Assembly: GCA_046726375.1 (NCBI GenBank)
Contig: JBKPAJ010000062.1
Span: forward strand, 1 to 64,000
Length of the DNA: 64,000 nucleotides
Direction of reading: 5' to 3'
From: DASPWV01 sp046726375
Lineage (GTDB): Bacteria > Acidobacteriota > Vicinamibacteria > Vicinamibacterales > UBA2999
Shown here: positions 26,742-35,112 of the stretch, piece by piece
How the letters are laid out: the number at the start of each line of letters is the position of its first letter
How positions within the stretch are numbered: position 1 is the first letter of the stretch
The notes under the pieces: model-generated
What the model was told of the DNA's origin: nothing
Seen by the model: only the letters and a program-made list of their open reading frames with translations
Databases searched by the model: none
Program-made: the position numbers and the translations under genes

Positions 26742-29285
26742 CTATTCCGCGCGGAGCGTGGCCAGTGGCTTGCGCTGCAGCACTTCCCAGGACGCCATCA
26801 CGCCAACCGCCGCCACGAGCAACGCGCTCACGGCGATGCCGCTCGCGCTCACCAGCGGCAGCGCGCGCCACGGAATATCGAGCGCGAAGCGGCTGATGCC
26901 CCAGGTCAACGCGATCGCGCCGAGCGAACCAATCGTGCCGGCGAGCGCGCCCAGTACGCCGTATTCGAGCAGCAGCACGCTGGCAATCATGCCGCGCGTG
27001 GCGCCAAGGGTCTTGAAGATCGCCGCTTCGTAGATGCGCCGGAACTTGGTCATGGCGACGGCGCCGACCAGGATCAACAGCCCGCTGAACATCACCAGCG
27101 TGCCGACCACGGTGACCGCCAGCGTGACGTTGTCAATCACGGTGCGGATGGCGTTGAGCATTTCGCGGCCATCGATGACCGAAACGTTGGGATATTTCGC
27201 CACGAGCTCGCCCTGGAGCGCGGCCCGCGTCCGCGGCTCATCGGGGCCGCGGAAGAACGAGATCGCGCCGTGCGGCGCGTTCTCGAACAGGCCCGGGCGG
27301 AACACGAACATGAACCCGCCGGCGCGGCTGTCGGACCACTCGACATGGCGCACGCTCGTCACGCGCGCGCTGATCGTCCGGCCCATCACGTCGAAGCGCA
27401 TCGCGTCGCCGACGTTGATCCGGAAGCGCTCGCGGAGCGATTCTTCGATCGAGACCTCGCCAACGTCAGCAGGGTCAACAGCGCCCGCCGTCTTGTCCCA
27501 AAACTTACCTGCGACCACTTTCTCGTTCCGCTCCAGCGACGGTCGATAGGTAATCGTGTATTCGCGTGCCAGCGAGCCGCGGCCGCGCACGTCCTCGTAA
27601 TTCTCGAGTGCCACTTCCGTGCCCTCGATGCCGGTGACACGAGCACGCAGGACCGGTATCACCCGGACGTCGGTTCCCGGCCGCTTGTACCTTTCGAGGA
27701 GCGATCGCACGCCGGCGGACTGATCCTGCTGGATGTCGAGCAGAAACATATCCGGCGACTCGGGAGAAATGTTGACCGTGAACTCGCGGATGAGACTTTC
27801 CTGCAGCGAGCGCACGCCGACGATGAAGAAGCTGCCAAGGCCGACGGCGAGAAGCACAATACGCGCCTGGCTGCCCGGGCGACTGAGCTGCAGCACCGCA
27901 TGGCGTAGCGCGAACCAGCGCGTATGTGCAAGCGGCGCGATGGCCTTGATCAGGAGAATGCCGGCGAGGTGAAGAATCGCAGCCGTCGCCGCAAACCCGA
28001 CCGCGACAACGAGGCCGACGCGTAGCGATCCCGCCTGCCACACCGTGAGCGCGACGAGACCGACGACGACAACCAGCGTGATGACGATCTGAAGCAGGTC
28101 GGGCCTCCGCGACGTCTGTTCTGCTCGCAGCAGTAACGACGGCTTGACGTGCCGGACGTCCAGCAACGGCACCATCGAGAAGAGAACGGCAACTAGCAGC
28201 CCGATGCCAAATCCCTGCAGTACCGCAGGCCCGGTCAGGCCGTAGTTCACGATGACTCCGGGCGTAGCCGCGGCCGCCAGCGTCGAAGGAATGGCGCGAA
28301 TCGCCACGCCGGCGAGCACCACGCCAAACGCACTGCCGGCGATCCCGAGCGCGATCACTTGCGCCATATAAATCGCAAGCAACTGCCACGATCGTCCACC
28401 GACACACTTCAGAATCGCGATGCTGCGGATTTTCTGCTGCACGAATACGCGCGTCACGCTCGACACGCCAATGCCGCCCAGAATCACGATCACCAGGCCG
28501 ACGAGGCTCAGATAGTTCTCCGCTCTCGTGAAGTCTTCGCCGATGTCGTCTTCCGTCGCCTTGTACGACCTCACTCGCGCAAACGAGTTCCGGAAATCGC
28601 CGCGCAGTCGCTGCACGAGCGCATCCAACTGATCATTCGGAACCTTCAGCAGGCGCTGATAGCTCGCACGGCTCCCAAAACCAAGCAGCCCAGTCTGGCG
28701 AAGATCCGCGAGATCGACAAACACACGCGGCCCGAGGCTGAACGCGCCCAGCCGCCGGCCAGGCTCCGCTTCGATGACGCCGCGGACCGTGAACTCGTGC
28801 TTGCCGATCATCAACCGATCGCCGACCGTCATCCCGAGTTGCGCCAGCAATTCGGGACGGACCAGCGCGCCGAAGTTGCGGAGCAGCCCGTGGTGAAAGG
28901 GCTGGCCTTCGAGCTTCAGCGCGCCGTAGAACGGAAAACCCTCCTCGACGGCGCGCAACTCCACCATGCGCGCGACTCCAGTGCGGTCCACCGGCCTCAC
29001 CATCGTCCCGACTTCGACCGACGAGACGCTCGTTGCCCGGGCCTCACCCAGGCGTTGGTCGATCGTGCGCGTGAGGTCGTCCGTGAACGGCCGGTTGCTC
29101 GAAATGATCGCGTCAGCGGTCAGAAGCGATCGTGCTTCGCCATCGAACACCGCGCGCACACTCTGAATGACCGATCTGATCGCGACGATCGCGCCGACGC
29201 CGATTGAAAGGCACAGGAAGAAAAACAGCAGCCGGCGCCACGAGGCGCGCATTTCGCGCAGCGTCATCGCGGCAATGAAGCTCAC
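26742..29285 (-). CDS. ABC transporter permease, YbbP-like (two FtsX modules)
   Basis: 847 residues with two FtsX-type membrane modules. TM1 (LLFFFLCLSIGVGAIVAIRS) is followed by a ~215-residue extracytoplasmic domain, TM2-4 (YLSLVGLVIVILGGIGVSS, QQKIRSIAILKCVGG), further central spans, a second extracytoplasmic domain and the last three helices (FRRIYEAAIFKTLGATRGM). This is the YbbP layout, a MacB/LolCDE relative lacking its own ATPase. GTG 29285 overlaps the stop of the ATPase gene (GTGA). With an SGNH hydrolase in the same operon, the order matches the tesA-ybbA-ybbP arrangement of Proteobacteria. Substrate unknown; probably a lipid or lipoprotein. Confidence 0.88.
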   Translation of the reverse strand: MSFIAAMTLREMRASWRRLLFFFLCLSIGVGAIVAIRSVIQSVRAVFDGEARSLLTADAIISSNRPFTDDLTRTIDQRLGEARATSVSSVEVGTMVRPVDRTGVARMVELRAVEEGFPFYGALKLEGQPFHHGLLRNFGALVRPELLAQLGMTVGDRLMIGKHEFTVRGVIEAEPGRRLGAFSLGPRVFVDLADLRQTGLLGFGSRASYQRLLKVPNDQLDALVQRLRGDFRNSFARVRSYKATEDDIGEDFTRAENYLSLVGLVIVILGGIGVSSVTRVFVQQKIRSIAILKCVGGRSWQLLAIYMAQVIALGIAGSAFGVVLAGVAIRAIPSTLAAAATPGVIVNYGLTGPAVLQGFGIGLLVAVLFSMVPLLDVRHVKPSLLLRAEQTSRRPDLLQIVITLVVVVGLVALTVWQAGSLRVGLVVAVGFAATAAILHLAGILLIKAIAPLAHTRWFALRHAVLQLSRPGSQARIVLLAVGLGSFFIVGVRSLQESLIREFTVNISPESPDMFLLDIQQDQSAGVRSLLERYKRPGTDVRVIPVLRARVTGIEGTEVALENYEDVRGRGSLAREYTITYRPSLERNEKVVAGKFWDKTAGAVDPADVGEVSIEESLRERFRINVGDAMRFDVMGRTISARVTSVRHVEWSDSRAGGFMFVFRPGLFENAPHGAISFFRGPDEPRTRAALQGELVAKYPNVSVIDGREMLNAIRTVIDNVTLAVTVVGTLVMFSGLLILVGAVAMTKFRRIYEAAIFKTLGATRGMIASVLLLEYGVLGALAGTIGSLGAIALTWGISRFALDIPWRALPLVSASGIAVSALLVAAVGVMASWEVLQRKPLATLRAE

Positions 29286-29977
29286 TGCACGACCCCCAAG
29301 GCCGCCGCGGTGGTCTCATCGCTGACCGCTTGCCCATCGCGTAACGTGAGCTGCACGTCCGCGATAGCGGCAATCGATCGATCGTGCGTCACGAGCACGA
29401 GCGTGACGCCGCGCGCCCGCCGCACTTTCAGCAGCAGATCGAGGATGTGGCGCCCGTTCGTGCTGTCGAGGTTGCCAGTCGGCTCATCCGCAAGAATGAG
29501 CGGCGGGTCGTTTGCGAGCGCACGCGCGATGGCAATGCGCTGCTGTTCTCCACCAGAGAGCTGCGACGGGTAGTGATGTCCGCGATCGCGCAGCCCGACC
29601 TCGTCGAGCAACATGGGCGCCCGGAAGTTGGCGTCCCGTCGGCCGGCGATCTCCATCGGAATGAGGATGTTCTCGAGTGCGGTGAGCGACGGGACAAGGT
29701 GAAAAAACTGAAAGACGAACCCGATCTTCTCGCCGCGCAGACGCGCAAGCGCATCTTCGTCGAGCGTGGTGATGTCCACGCCATCGATCAGGATGTGGCC
29801 CGACGAGGGCGCATCGAGGCCGGCGATGAGCCCGAGCAGCGTGGACTTTCCGCTTCCGGACGGTCCCACAATCGCGAGACATTGCCCGGCAGGCACGGCG
29901 AGATCGATTGGATGGAGGATGGTGAGCGGCCGATCGCCGCTCTGCACGGTCTTGCTGACGCCGCGCAGCACAATCAT
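29282..29977 (-). CDS. ABC transporter ATPase, YbbA-like
   Basis: 231 residues. Seen: Walker A GPSGSGKST, Q-loop IGFVFQFFHLVPSLTALENI, signature LSGGEQQRIAIARAL, Walker B LILADEPTGNLD and the H-loop VLVTHDRSI. It belongs to the LolD/MacB/YbbA group and should power the adjoining permease. I chose ATG 29977, which overlaps the SGNH hydrolase stop (ATGA); a longer in-frame start would run into that gene. Confidence 0.92.
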   Translation of the reverse strand: MIVLRGVSKTVQSGDRPLTILHPIDLAVPAGQCLAIVGPSGSGKSTLLGLIAGLDAPSSGHILIDGVDITTLDEDALARLRGEKIGFVFQFFHLVPSLTALENILIPMEIAGRRDANFRAPMLLDEVGLRDRGHHYPSQLSGGEQQRIAIARALANDPPLILADEPTGNLDSTNGRHILDLLLKVRRARGVTLVLVTHDRSIAAIADVQLTLRDGQAVSDETTAAALGVVQ

Positions 29978-30690
29978 CTGGCGGCCTGATCTTTCTTCAC
30001 GACCGGTTCGAGCGTCCGCCACACGAGTTCAGCCACGACACGGGCACCGCGCTCGTTGGGATGAATCCCATCGGCCTGATTGAACGCGGGATCGCCGGCG
30101 ACCCCTTGCAACAGAAACGGGATCAGCGGCACGTCGTACTGTTTGGCGAGATACGAATACGTGTTTCGAAACGCGGCCGTATACTCCGGTCCGTAATTCG
30201 GCGGCGCCTCCATGCCGGCGAGAATCACCGCGAGCCCGCGGCGTTGCGCGGCCTCGATGATCGCTGCAACGTTCTTCTCGAGTTCAGCCGCGGGCAACCC
30301 GCGCAGACCGTCGTTGCCGCCGAGCGCCACAACGAGGATGCGTGGATCGCCTTCGCCCAGTGCCCATTCGAGGCGGCGCAATCCGCCCGCTGACGTGTCG
30401 CCCGAAACACCGGCGTTGACGACCGAATAGTGATAACCGGCCGCCTTCAGACGCTGATCGACTAATGCTGGAAAGCTGTCGTCGATGTCGAGTCCGAGAC
30501 CCGCGGTGAGACTGTCGCCGAGGAAAATCACGCGGGGCGAGTTGTCCACGGGGGTCCGCGGCGTCCTGCGACCCGTCGGCGCGGCGGCTTCAGCTCGTGT
30601 GTCGCTGCGCGGCGGCTCAATCTTGTCGGACGCACAGGCCGCAGAGCCTATCGCGCACAAAAGCACGAGCAGAATCAGGCGCGGAAGCAC
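29974..30690 (-). CDS. SGNH/GDSL arylesterase-type hydrolase (TesA-like), exported
   Basis: 238 residues from GTG 30690. The N-terminus is a signal sequence (LPRLILLVLLCAIGSAACAS), perhaps a lipoprotein signal although the lipobox is weak. The SGNH blocks are all present: block I FLGDSLTAGLG, Gly and Asn blocks in VVNAGVSGDTSAGG and ALGGNDGLRG, and block V DGIHPNERG with catalytic Asp and His. Like E. coli TesA, it is expected to hydrolyse thioesters or lysophospholipids in the periplasm. It starts eight bases after the PP2C stop and overlaps the ABC ATPase, so all four genes form one operon. Confidence 0.9.
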   Translation of the reverse strand: MLPRLILLVLLCAIGSAACASDKIEPPRSDTRAEAAAPTGRRTPRTPVDNSPRVIFLGDSLTAGLGLDIDDSFPALVDQRLKAAGYHYSVVNAGVSGDTSAGGLRRLEWALGEGDPRILVVALGGNDGLRGLPAAELEKNVAAIIEAAQRRGLAVILAGMEAPPNYGPEYTAAFRNTYSYLAKQYDVPLIPFLLQGVAGDPAFNQADGIHPNERGARVVAELVWRTLEPVVKKDQAAR

Positions 30691-30697
30691 TCTTTGA

Positions 30698-31444
30698 TTA
30701 TACGAACCGCACCACCACCACAGTTGCATTGTCGCAGCCACCGGCGTCAAGCGCGGCGCGAACGGCGCCGTCCGCGGCAGCGGCAGGCGAGGCCCGGCCC
30801 AGCGCATCCGTCAACACATCGTCGTCGATGTAGCCGTGCACGCCATCCGAGCACAACACCCAGCTGTCGCCCCTGGCGATGTGATGCTCGCTGACGACGG
30901 GCGTAACGTCCTGACGCATCCCGATTCCGTTCGTCAACACGTGCCGCATTGGATGATCGTCGGTACGGGCGTTGGGTTCGGCGGCCCGCATAGCGGCGAC
31001 CCATGTATGGTCGCGTGTCATCTGCTCGAGGCATCCTGCGTGAAAACGATAGGCCCGGCTGTCGCCCACGTGCGCGATCACCATACGCTCCGCATCGACG
31101 AGCGCCGCAACTAGCGTGGTGCCCATCCCGGCGAACTGCATTTCGGAGTGACCGGCATCGTAGACGCGCTGGTTCGCCAGACGCAGCGCCACTGACAAGC
31201 GATTGGCCGCAATCGACAATTTGGGATTGAGCGCAAACGGCCACGTCAGGTCCCGGCTGGTCGCCGTGGCGTTGACGAACTGCACCACGGTTTCTACAGC
31301 GAGCCGGGACGCAACTTCGCCCGCGTTGTGGCCACCCATGCCGTCGGCGACGACAAACAGCCCGAGCGCCGAGTCGCAGAAGAAGGAGTCTTGGTTGAGG
31401 GAGCGAGGGCCGCGTTCGGAGCGGCCGGCGAACTGAAGCTGCAA
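30698..31444 (-). CDS. PP2C-type Ser/Thr protein phosphatase
   Basis: 248 residues, the full length of a PrpC/Stp-type metal-dependent phosphatase. Motifs in order: RSLNQDSFF, FVVADGMGGHNAGEVAS with the metal-binding Asp, GMGTTLVAAL, IAHVGDSRAYRF, LCSDGVHGYI and CDNATVVVV. It has no membrane segment, so it acts in the cytoplasm, probably reversing kinases such as those at 9.0 and 45.2 kb, though neither is adjacent. The start is TTG 31444. It reads divergently from a sigma-54 activator across a 95 base gap and leads the SGNH/ABC operon. Confidence 0.9.
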   Translation of the reverse strand: MQLQFAGRSERGPRSLNQDSFFCDSALGLFVVADGMGGHNAGEVASRLAVETVVQFVNATATSRDLTWPFALNPKLSIAANRLSVALRLANQRVYDAGHSEMQFAGMGTTLVAALVDAERMVIAHVGDSRAYRFHAGCLEQMTRDHTWVAAMRAAEPNARTDDHPMRHVLTNGIGMRQDVTPVVSEHHIARGDSWVLCSDGVHGYIDDDVLTDALGRASPAAAADGAVRAALDAGGCDNATVVVVRFV

Positions 31445-31518
31445 GCTATAAGCACAATAACACTACACGGTTCCGGGGTTGGGGACCCTCGGGACCTTGG
31501 AAACCTCCGCCCCTCTGG

Positions 31519-31532
31519 ATACTTGGTATACT
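31519..31532 (+). promoter_or_regulatory. Inverted-repeat promoter element ATAC-N3-GTAT upstream of the TPR activator
   Basis: ATAC at 31519-31522, three bases, GTAT at 31526-31529. It overlaps an extended -10 box, TGGTATACT (TATACT 31527-31532). The GTG start at 31540 is seven bases after the -10, which would give a leaderless transcript. A near copy with the same palindrome lies at 34503-34513, just after the gene. Confidence 0.5.
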
Positions 31533-31539
31533 CTCGCCC

Positions 31540-34482
31540 GTGGTGAGTTCCCCCATGCAGGCCGTGCTGTCGCGCGCCACTGGCCATCTCGAGCGTGGAC
31601 AGGCGCCTGCGGCAGTCGAGATTCTTTCTCCCATTCTCCAAACGTCCCTCAAAAAAGACGACGAGCTCGCAATCAAGTGCTCGCTGGCAGAGGCGCTTTT
31701 GCTGTTGGGCGATCTGTCCCAAGCGAACACCGTCTTGGGGCGGTCACCCGACACGATTCGTGAGGCCGTTCCACCGGTTCTGCTGTCTACTCTGTGGCGC
31801 CTACACGGTCGCGTGGCGTTCGGCCGGGGTGAACAATCGCGCGCGATCGCGCTCCATGGCCGCGCGCTCAAGCAGGCGCAGATTGCGCACGATTCGCGCG
31901 CGATCGGGCGCGCGCACTACGAACTCGCGCTCTGCTACAAGCAAGTCGGCGACATGACCATCGTGCGCGAGCACATCGCCGAAGCCGCCGCGGCGCTGCA
32001 TGCCGCCGGCGACCGGCGCCACCTGGCGCAGGTGCATGCGCTATCCGGCACGATGCTCGCGCAGAGTGGCCGCTACGACGAAGCCACCGCCGCGTTGCGT
32101 CAGGCCGAGCGGCAAGCCACCTCGCTCTCGGCGGACGATGTCCTCGCCACAGTCTGCGGCAATCAGGCGATTGTCGCGATGCTGCGCCATCGCTACGAGC
32201 AAGCTTACGCGCTCGCGGAGCGCGCCGTCGCCTTGCAGGAGGGACTCGGCCAGCCTCCCGGCCTTGCCGTGTCCCTCGCCACACTTGGACAGATCTGCGT
32301 GCGCATGGGCAACCTCACGCGCGCCGAAACGGTGCTGCACCGCGCGCTGCAGGTGCGGAGCGCCGTGCAGTTTCACGAGACCACCGGCGCCGTCTACGAC
32401 ACGCTGGCGCAGATGTCGCTGATGCGCGGCGACTACGAGCATGCGTCCGAATATCTTCACCGCGCCGCCGAAGCGTATGGCGCGTATGGACGTCAAACCA
32501 GCTCGTGGTACGAGTGGTCGGTGCGCATCATCTCGGCGCGCCTCGCCACACGTCGCGGCACTCCCGACGCCGCGCTTGCGATCGCCGACGAAATCGCGCG
32601 TTCGTTGGTGGCGCCGCCGGCCGAAGTGATCGAAGCGGAGCTGATCGCCGTCGAGGCGCTGCTCGCCGCAAATCGGCTCGAAGAGGCGGAGCATCGGCTC
32701 GATCACGTCGAGAGCCGGGTGGATGCGCGCAACATGCCTGGCGCCTGGGGTGAGTTCCTGCGGCTGCGCGGCGATCTGCGCTCTCGTCAAAACCGCACGA
32801 CCGAGGCGTATCACGATATCGCGCAGAGCTCGAGTGTCTTCGAGCTCGTCGGCGAACGCTATCAATCAGGCGTCAGTCAGCTCGCGCTCGGCCGTCTCGC
32901 GGCGCACGTCGGCGCACGTTCGACCGCCGATCGCCACTTCGAGCAGGCGGCGCAGGTGTTCAAGTCGCTCGGCGCGCAGCGCGATCTCGAAGAGGCGGCC
33001 GCGGCGATGTCAGCGCCGCTGCCGGTCGGCACTGGCGAATACGTCGGCTCCCCCGCCGATGCCGACGACGCGTTGGTGCGACGGCTCGTGGATGCCGCGA
33101 TTCTTCCCGAGTTGCTCGCGCGCGAGCTGACCGCAGCGGTGCTCGAAGCAGTCGCCGCCGATGTTGTCGTTGTGTTTGCGCAGCTGTCTGGAGGTGACAT
33201 CCGACTGATTGCGCACAGCGGATCGGATGTCGACGCTGCGCGCTCTGTCGCGCGCAACGCCGTGCAAGGCAACGCCAACGGCAACGGCGTGGTCATCGAG
33301 AACATCGGACGCGAACCCGAGGGACCACGTCTGCTGGTGGTGGCGTCCAACCGCGCGATGAGTCCGCATGTGTTGCGCCGCACTCGCATGATGGCCGCGG
33401 TGGCGCGGCAAGGGTTCGATTTGTGCGGGGCGCGCGAGCGGCCGACGCAAGCGGCGGACGCGCCCACGGAACGTCCGCTGGAACCGCTGCTCCCCGGCTT
33501 CGTCTGCGCGAGCGCCGCCATGTCACGCGTCGTCGATCAGATTCAGCGCCTGCAGGGCAACGACCTGACCGTCCTCATCACCGGTGAGAGCGGCACAGGC
33601 AAAGAGTTGGTGGCGCGCGCAATCCATGTCGGTTCGCCACGCAGCGCCGCCGTGTTTCTTCCCTATAACTGCACGACCACGACGCGCGAACTCGCGGACA
33701 GCCAGCTTTTCGGGCATCGGCGCGGCGCGTTCACCGGCGCTGTCTCGGATCAACCGGGACTGGTGCGCACGGCGGCGGGCGGCACGCTGTTCCTCGACGA
33801 AGTTGGCGATCTTCCGCTCGACGTCCAACCAAAGCTTTTGCGCTTTCTCGAACAGGGCGAGATCATGCCTGTTGGCGAGACGCGGCCGCAGCGTGTCGAT
33901 GTCCGTGTGATCACCGCCACCAACGCTGATCTCGAGCAACGGGTGGCCGAGGGGAAGTTTCGCGAAGACTTGTATTACCGCTTGAGCGTGATTCGCATTC
34001 ACGTGCCGCCGCTGCGCCAGCGGCGCGAGGAAATACCGCATCTGAGCACGTTTTTCCTGCGCGAAGCCTCCGAGCGGTTGGGCAAACCTGATATTCAGCT
34101 CAGTTCAGATGTACTCGGACTGTTCGCCAGCTATTGGTGGCCGGGCAACGTCCGGCAGCTCCGCAATGAAGTCCAGCGGGCGGTCGCCATGGCGCCGGCC
34201 GGGGGCCTGATTGCGCCGGAACACCTCTCGCCTGACCTCAGCGAGCAGCAGCCGACGCCTTCCGGGCAAACGTCTGGCCCACCGAGAATCGCGCTCCGCG
34301 GCGGGCAAACGCTCGCCTCCGTCGTTGACGATATCGAACGGGATCTTATTCGAGACACGCTCGCCCGCCACCGCGGCAATATTTCCGAGAGCGCCCGCTC
34401 CCTCGGACTTACTCGTCGCGGACTTTACCTAAAGTTGAGGCGGCTCGGCTTGGAAAGCCCAGCAGAAATGAATACTAAGTAG
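31540..34482 (+). CDS. Sigma-54-dependent activator with N-terminal TPR array
   Basis: 980 residues. The first ~480 are tandem TPR-like helical repeats (for example GRAHYELALCYKQVGDMTIV and LSGTMLAQSGRYDEATAALR). A degenerate GAF-like segment follows (about 520-625). The AAA+ sigma-54 domain has Walker A GESGTGKE near 682, GAFTGA near 729 for contacting sigma-54, Walker B TLFLDEVGDL and RHxR-type FREDLYYRLSVI. A Fis-type helix-turn-helix ends the protein (NISESARSLGLTRRGLYLKL). It has no receiver domain, so TPR interactions probably provide the signal. GTG 31540 or ATG 31555 may be the start. It is divergent from the PP2C operon. Confidence 0.92.
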   Translation: MVSSPMQAVLSRATGHLERGQAPAAVEILSPILQTSLKKDDELAIKCSLAEALLLLGDLSQANTVLGRSPDTIREAVPPVLLSTLWRLHGRVAFGRGEQSRAIALHGRALKQAQIAHDSRAIGRAHYELALCYKQVGDMTIVREHIAEAAAALHAAGDRRHLAQVHALSGTMLAQSGRYDEATAALRQAERQATSLSADDVLATVCGNQAIVAMLRHRYEQAYALAERAVALQEGLGQPPGLAVSLATLGQICVRMGNLTRAETVLHRALQVRSAVQFHETTGAVYDTLAQMSLMRGDYEHASEYLHRAAEAYGAYGRQTSSWYEWSVRIISARLATRRGTPDAALAIADEIARSLVAPPAEVIEAELIAVEALLAANRLEEAEHRLDHVESRVDARNMPGAWGEFLRLRGDLRSRQNRTTEAYHDIAQSSSVFELVGERYQSGVSQLALGRLAAHVGARSTADRHFEQAAQVFKSLGAQRDLEEAAAAMSAPLPVGTGEYVGSPADADDALVRRLVDAAILPELLARELTAAVLEAVAADVVVVFAQLSGGDIRLIAHSGSDVDAARSVARNAVQGNANGNGVVIENIGREPEGPRLLVVASNRAMSPHVLRRTRMMAAVARQGFDLCGARERPTQAADAPTERPLEPLLPGFVCASAAMSRVVDQIQRLQGNDLTVLITGESGTGKELVARAIHVGSPRSAAVFLPYNCTTTTRELADSQLFGHRRGAFTGAVSDQPGLVRTAAGGTLFLDEVGDLPLDVQPKLLRFLEQGEIMPVGETRPQRVDVRVITATNADLEQRVAEGKFREDLYYRLSVIRIHVPPLRQRREEIPHLSTFFLREASERLGKPDIQLSSDVLGLFASYWWPGNVRQLRNEVQRAVAMAPAGGLIAPEHLSPDLSEQQPTPSGQTSGPPRIALRGGQTLASVVDDIERDLIRDTLARHRGNISESARSLGLTRRGLYLKLRRLGLESPAEMNTK

Positions 34483-34502
34483 CCGGTTACCGGTCGCGCT
34501 GG

Positions 34503-34516
34503 ATACTAGGTATTCT
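34503..34516 (+). promoter_or_regulatory. Second ATAC-N3-GTAT element, upstream of the PilZ gene
   Basis: GGATACTAGGTATTCTCGC here matches GGATACTTGGTATACTCTCGC before the TPR activator. ATAC 34503-34506 and GTAT 34510-34513 form the same palindrome over a weaker -10 (TATTCT 34511-34516). The 222 base gap between 34482 and the PilZ gene is otherwise AT-richer and without genes. Confidence 0.4.
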
Positions 34517-34704
34517 CGCTGTGTTCGGAAATAGCTCGACGTTCTGTCATTTAAAGTCATCTATTTACATCTCAACGACACAAGATATCCAGTGTAAGTC
34601 GTTGCACGCAGATTCGGCCTGAAGTTTGGAATAGTGCGCAACGCGAGGAAGCGCTCGTTCTGCGCGCTCTCTCCACCAACCAACCGAATTCCTTGGGGGA
34701 CACT

Positions 34705-35112
34705 GTGGCCGATACACGTCTGACGCCACTCACTCGCCAGCGCTCATCTGAGCGTCGGCGCCTGTCACTTGCCGCGCGCCTGACCTGGAAAGATGCCTCG
34801 GGCGCTATTCGCTTCGCCTCGGTGACGACCCGCGACATCAGTGAGGCCGGGGTCTTCGTCGAAGCGGACGGGGCGGCCGCGATTCCTCTCTATCGGCTCG
34901 TGCACGTGCAACTCGAACGCGGCGCGCGCGACGCCGAAGGCGTTCCGAATCGGCTGCGCGAAGGGCGTGTCCTCTCCGCGGTGTGGCGTGTGGGCCCGTG
35001 CCGGTCTACCACGGGCACGCCGTCGGGCTACGCATTGCGCTTCCTGGTGGAGCCGCAGCACAATGCTGGTGTCAGCCATGCCGCCCCCGCGCGCATGGCC
35101 GTCGCCAGTTGA
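34705..35112 (+). CDS. PilZ-like domain protein
   Basis: 135 residues from GTG 34705, which has GGGGGA upstream at good spacing. It carries a PilZ-type pattern: an Arg-rich turn ERRRLSLAARL at about residues 15-25, then VTTRDISEAGVFVEADG matching the D/N-x-S-x-x-G strand, followed by beta-rich sequence to LRFLVEP. Together these are the c-di-GMP-binding elements, although the Arg motif is not a strict RxxxR. It is a single-domain protein with no signal peptide. The stop overlaps a TTG start of the next gene. Alternative start: TTG 34693. Confidence 0.72.
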   Translation: MADTRLTPLTRQRSSERRRLSLAARLTWKDASGAIRFASVTTRDISEAGVFVEADGAAAIPLYRLVHVQLERGARDAEGVPNRLREGRVLSAVWRVGPCRSTTGTPSGYALRFLVEPQHNAGVSHAAPARMAVAS

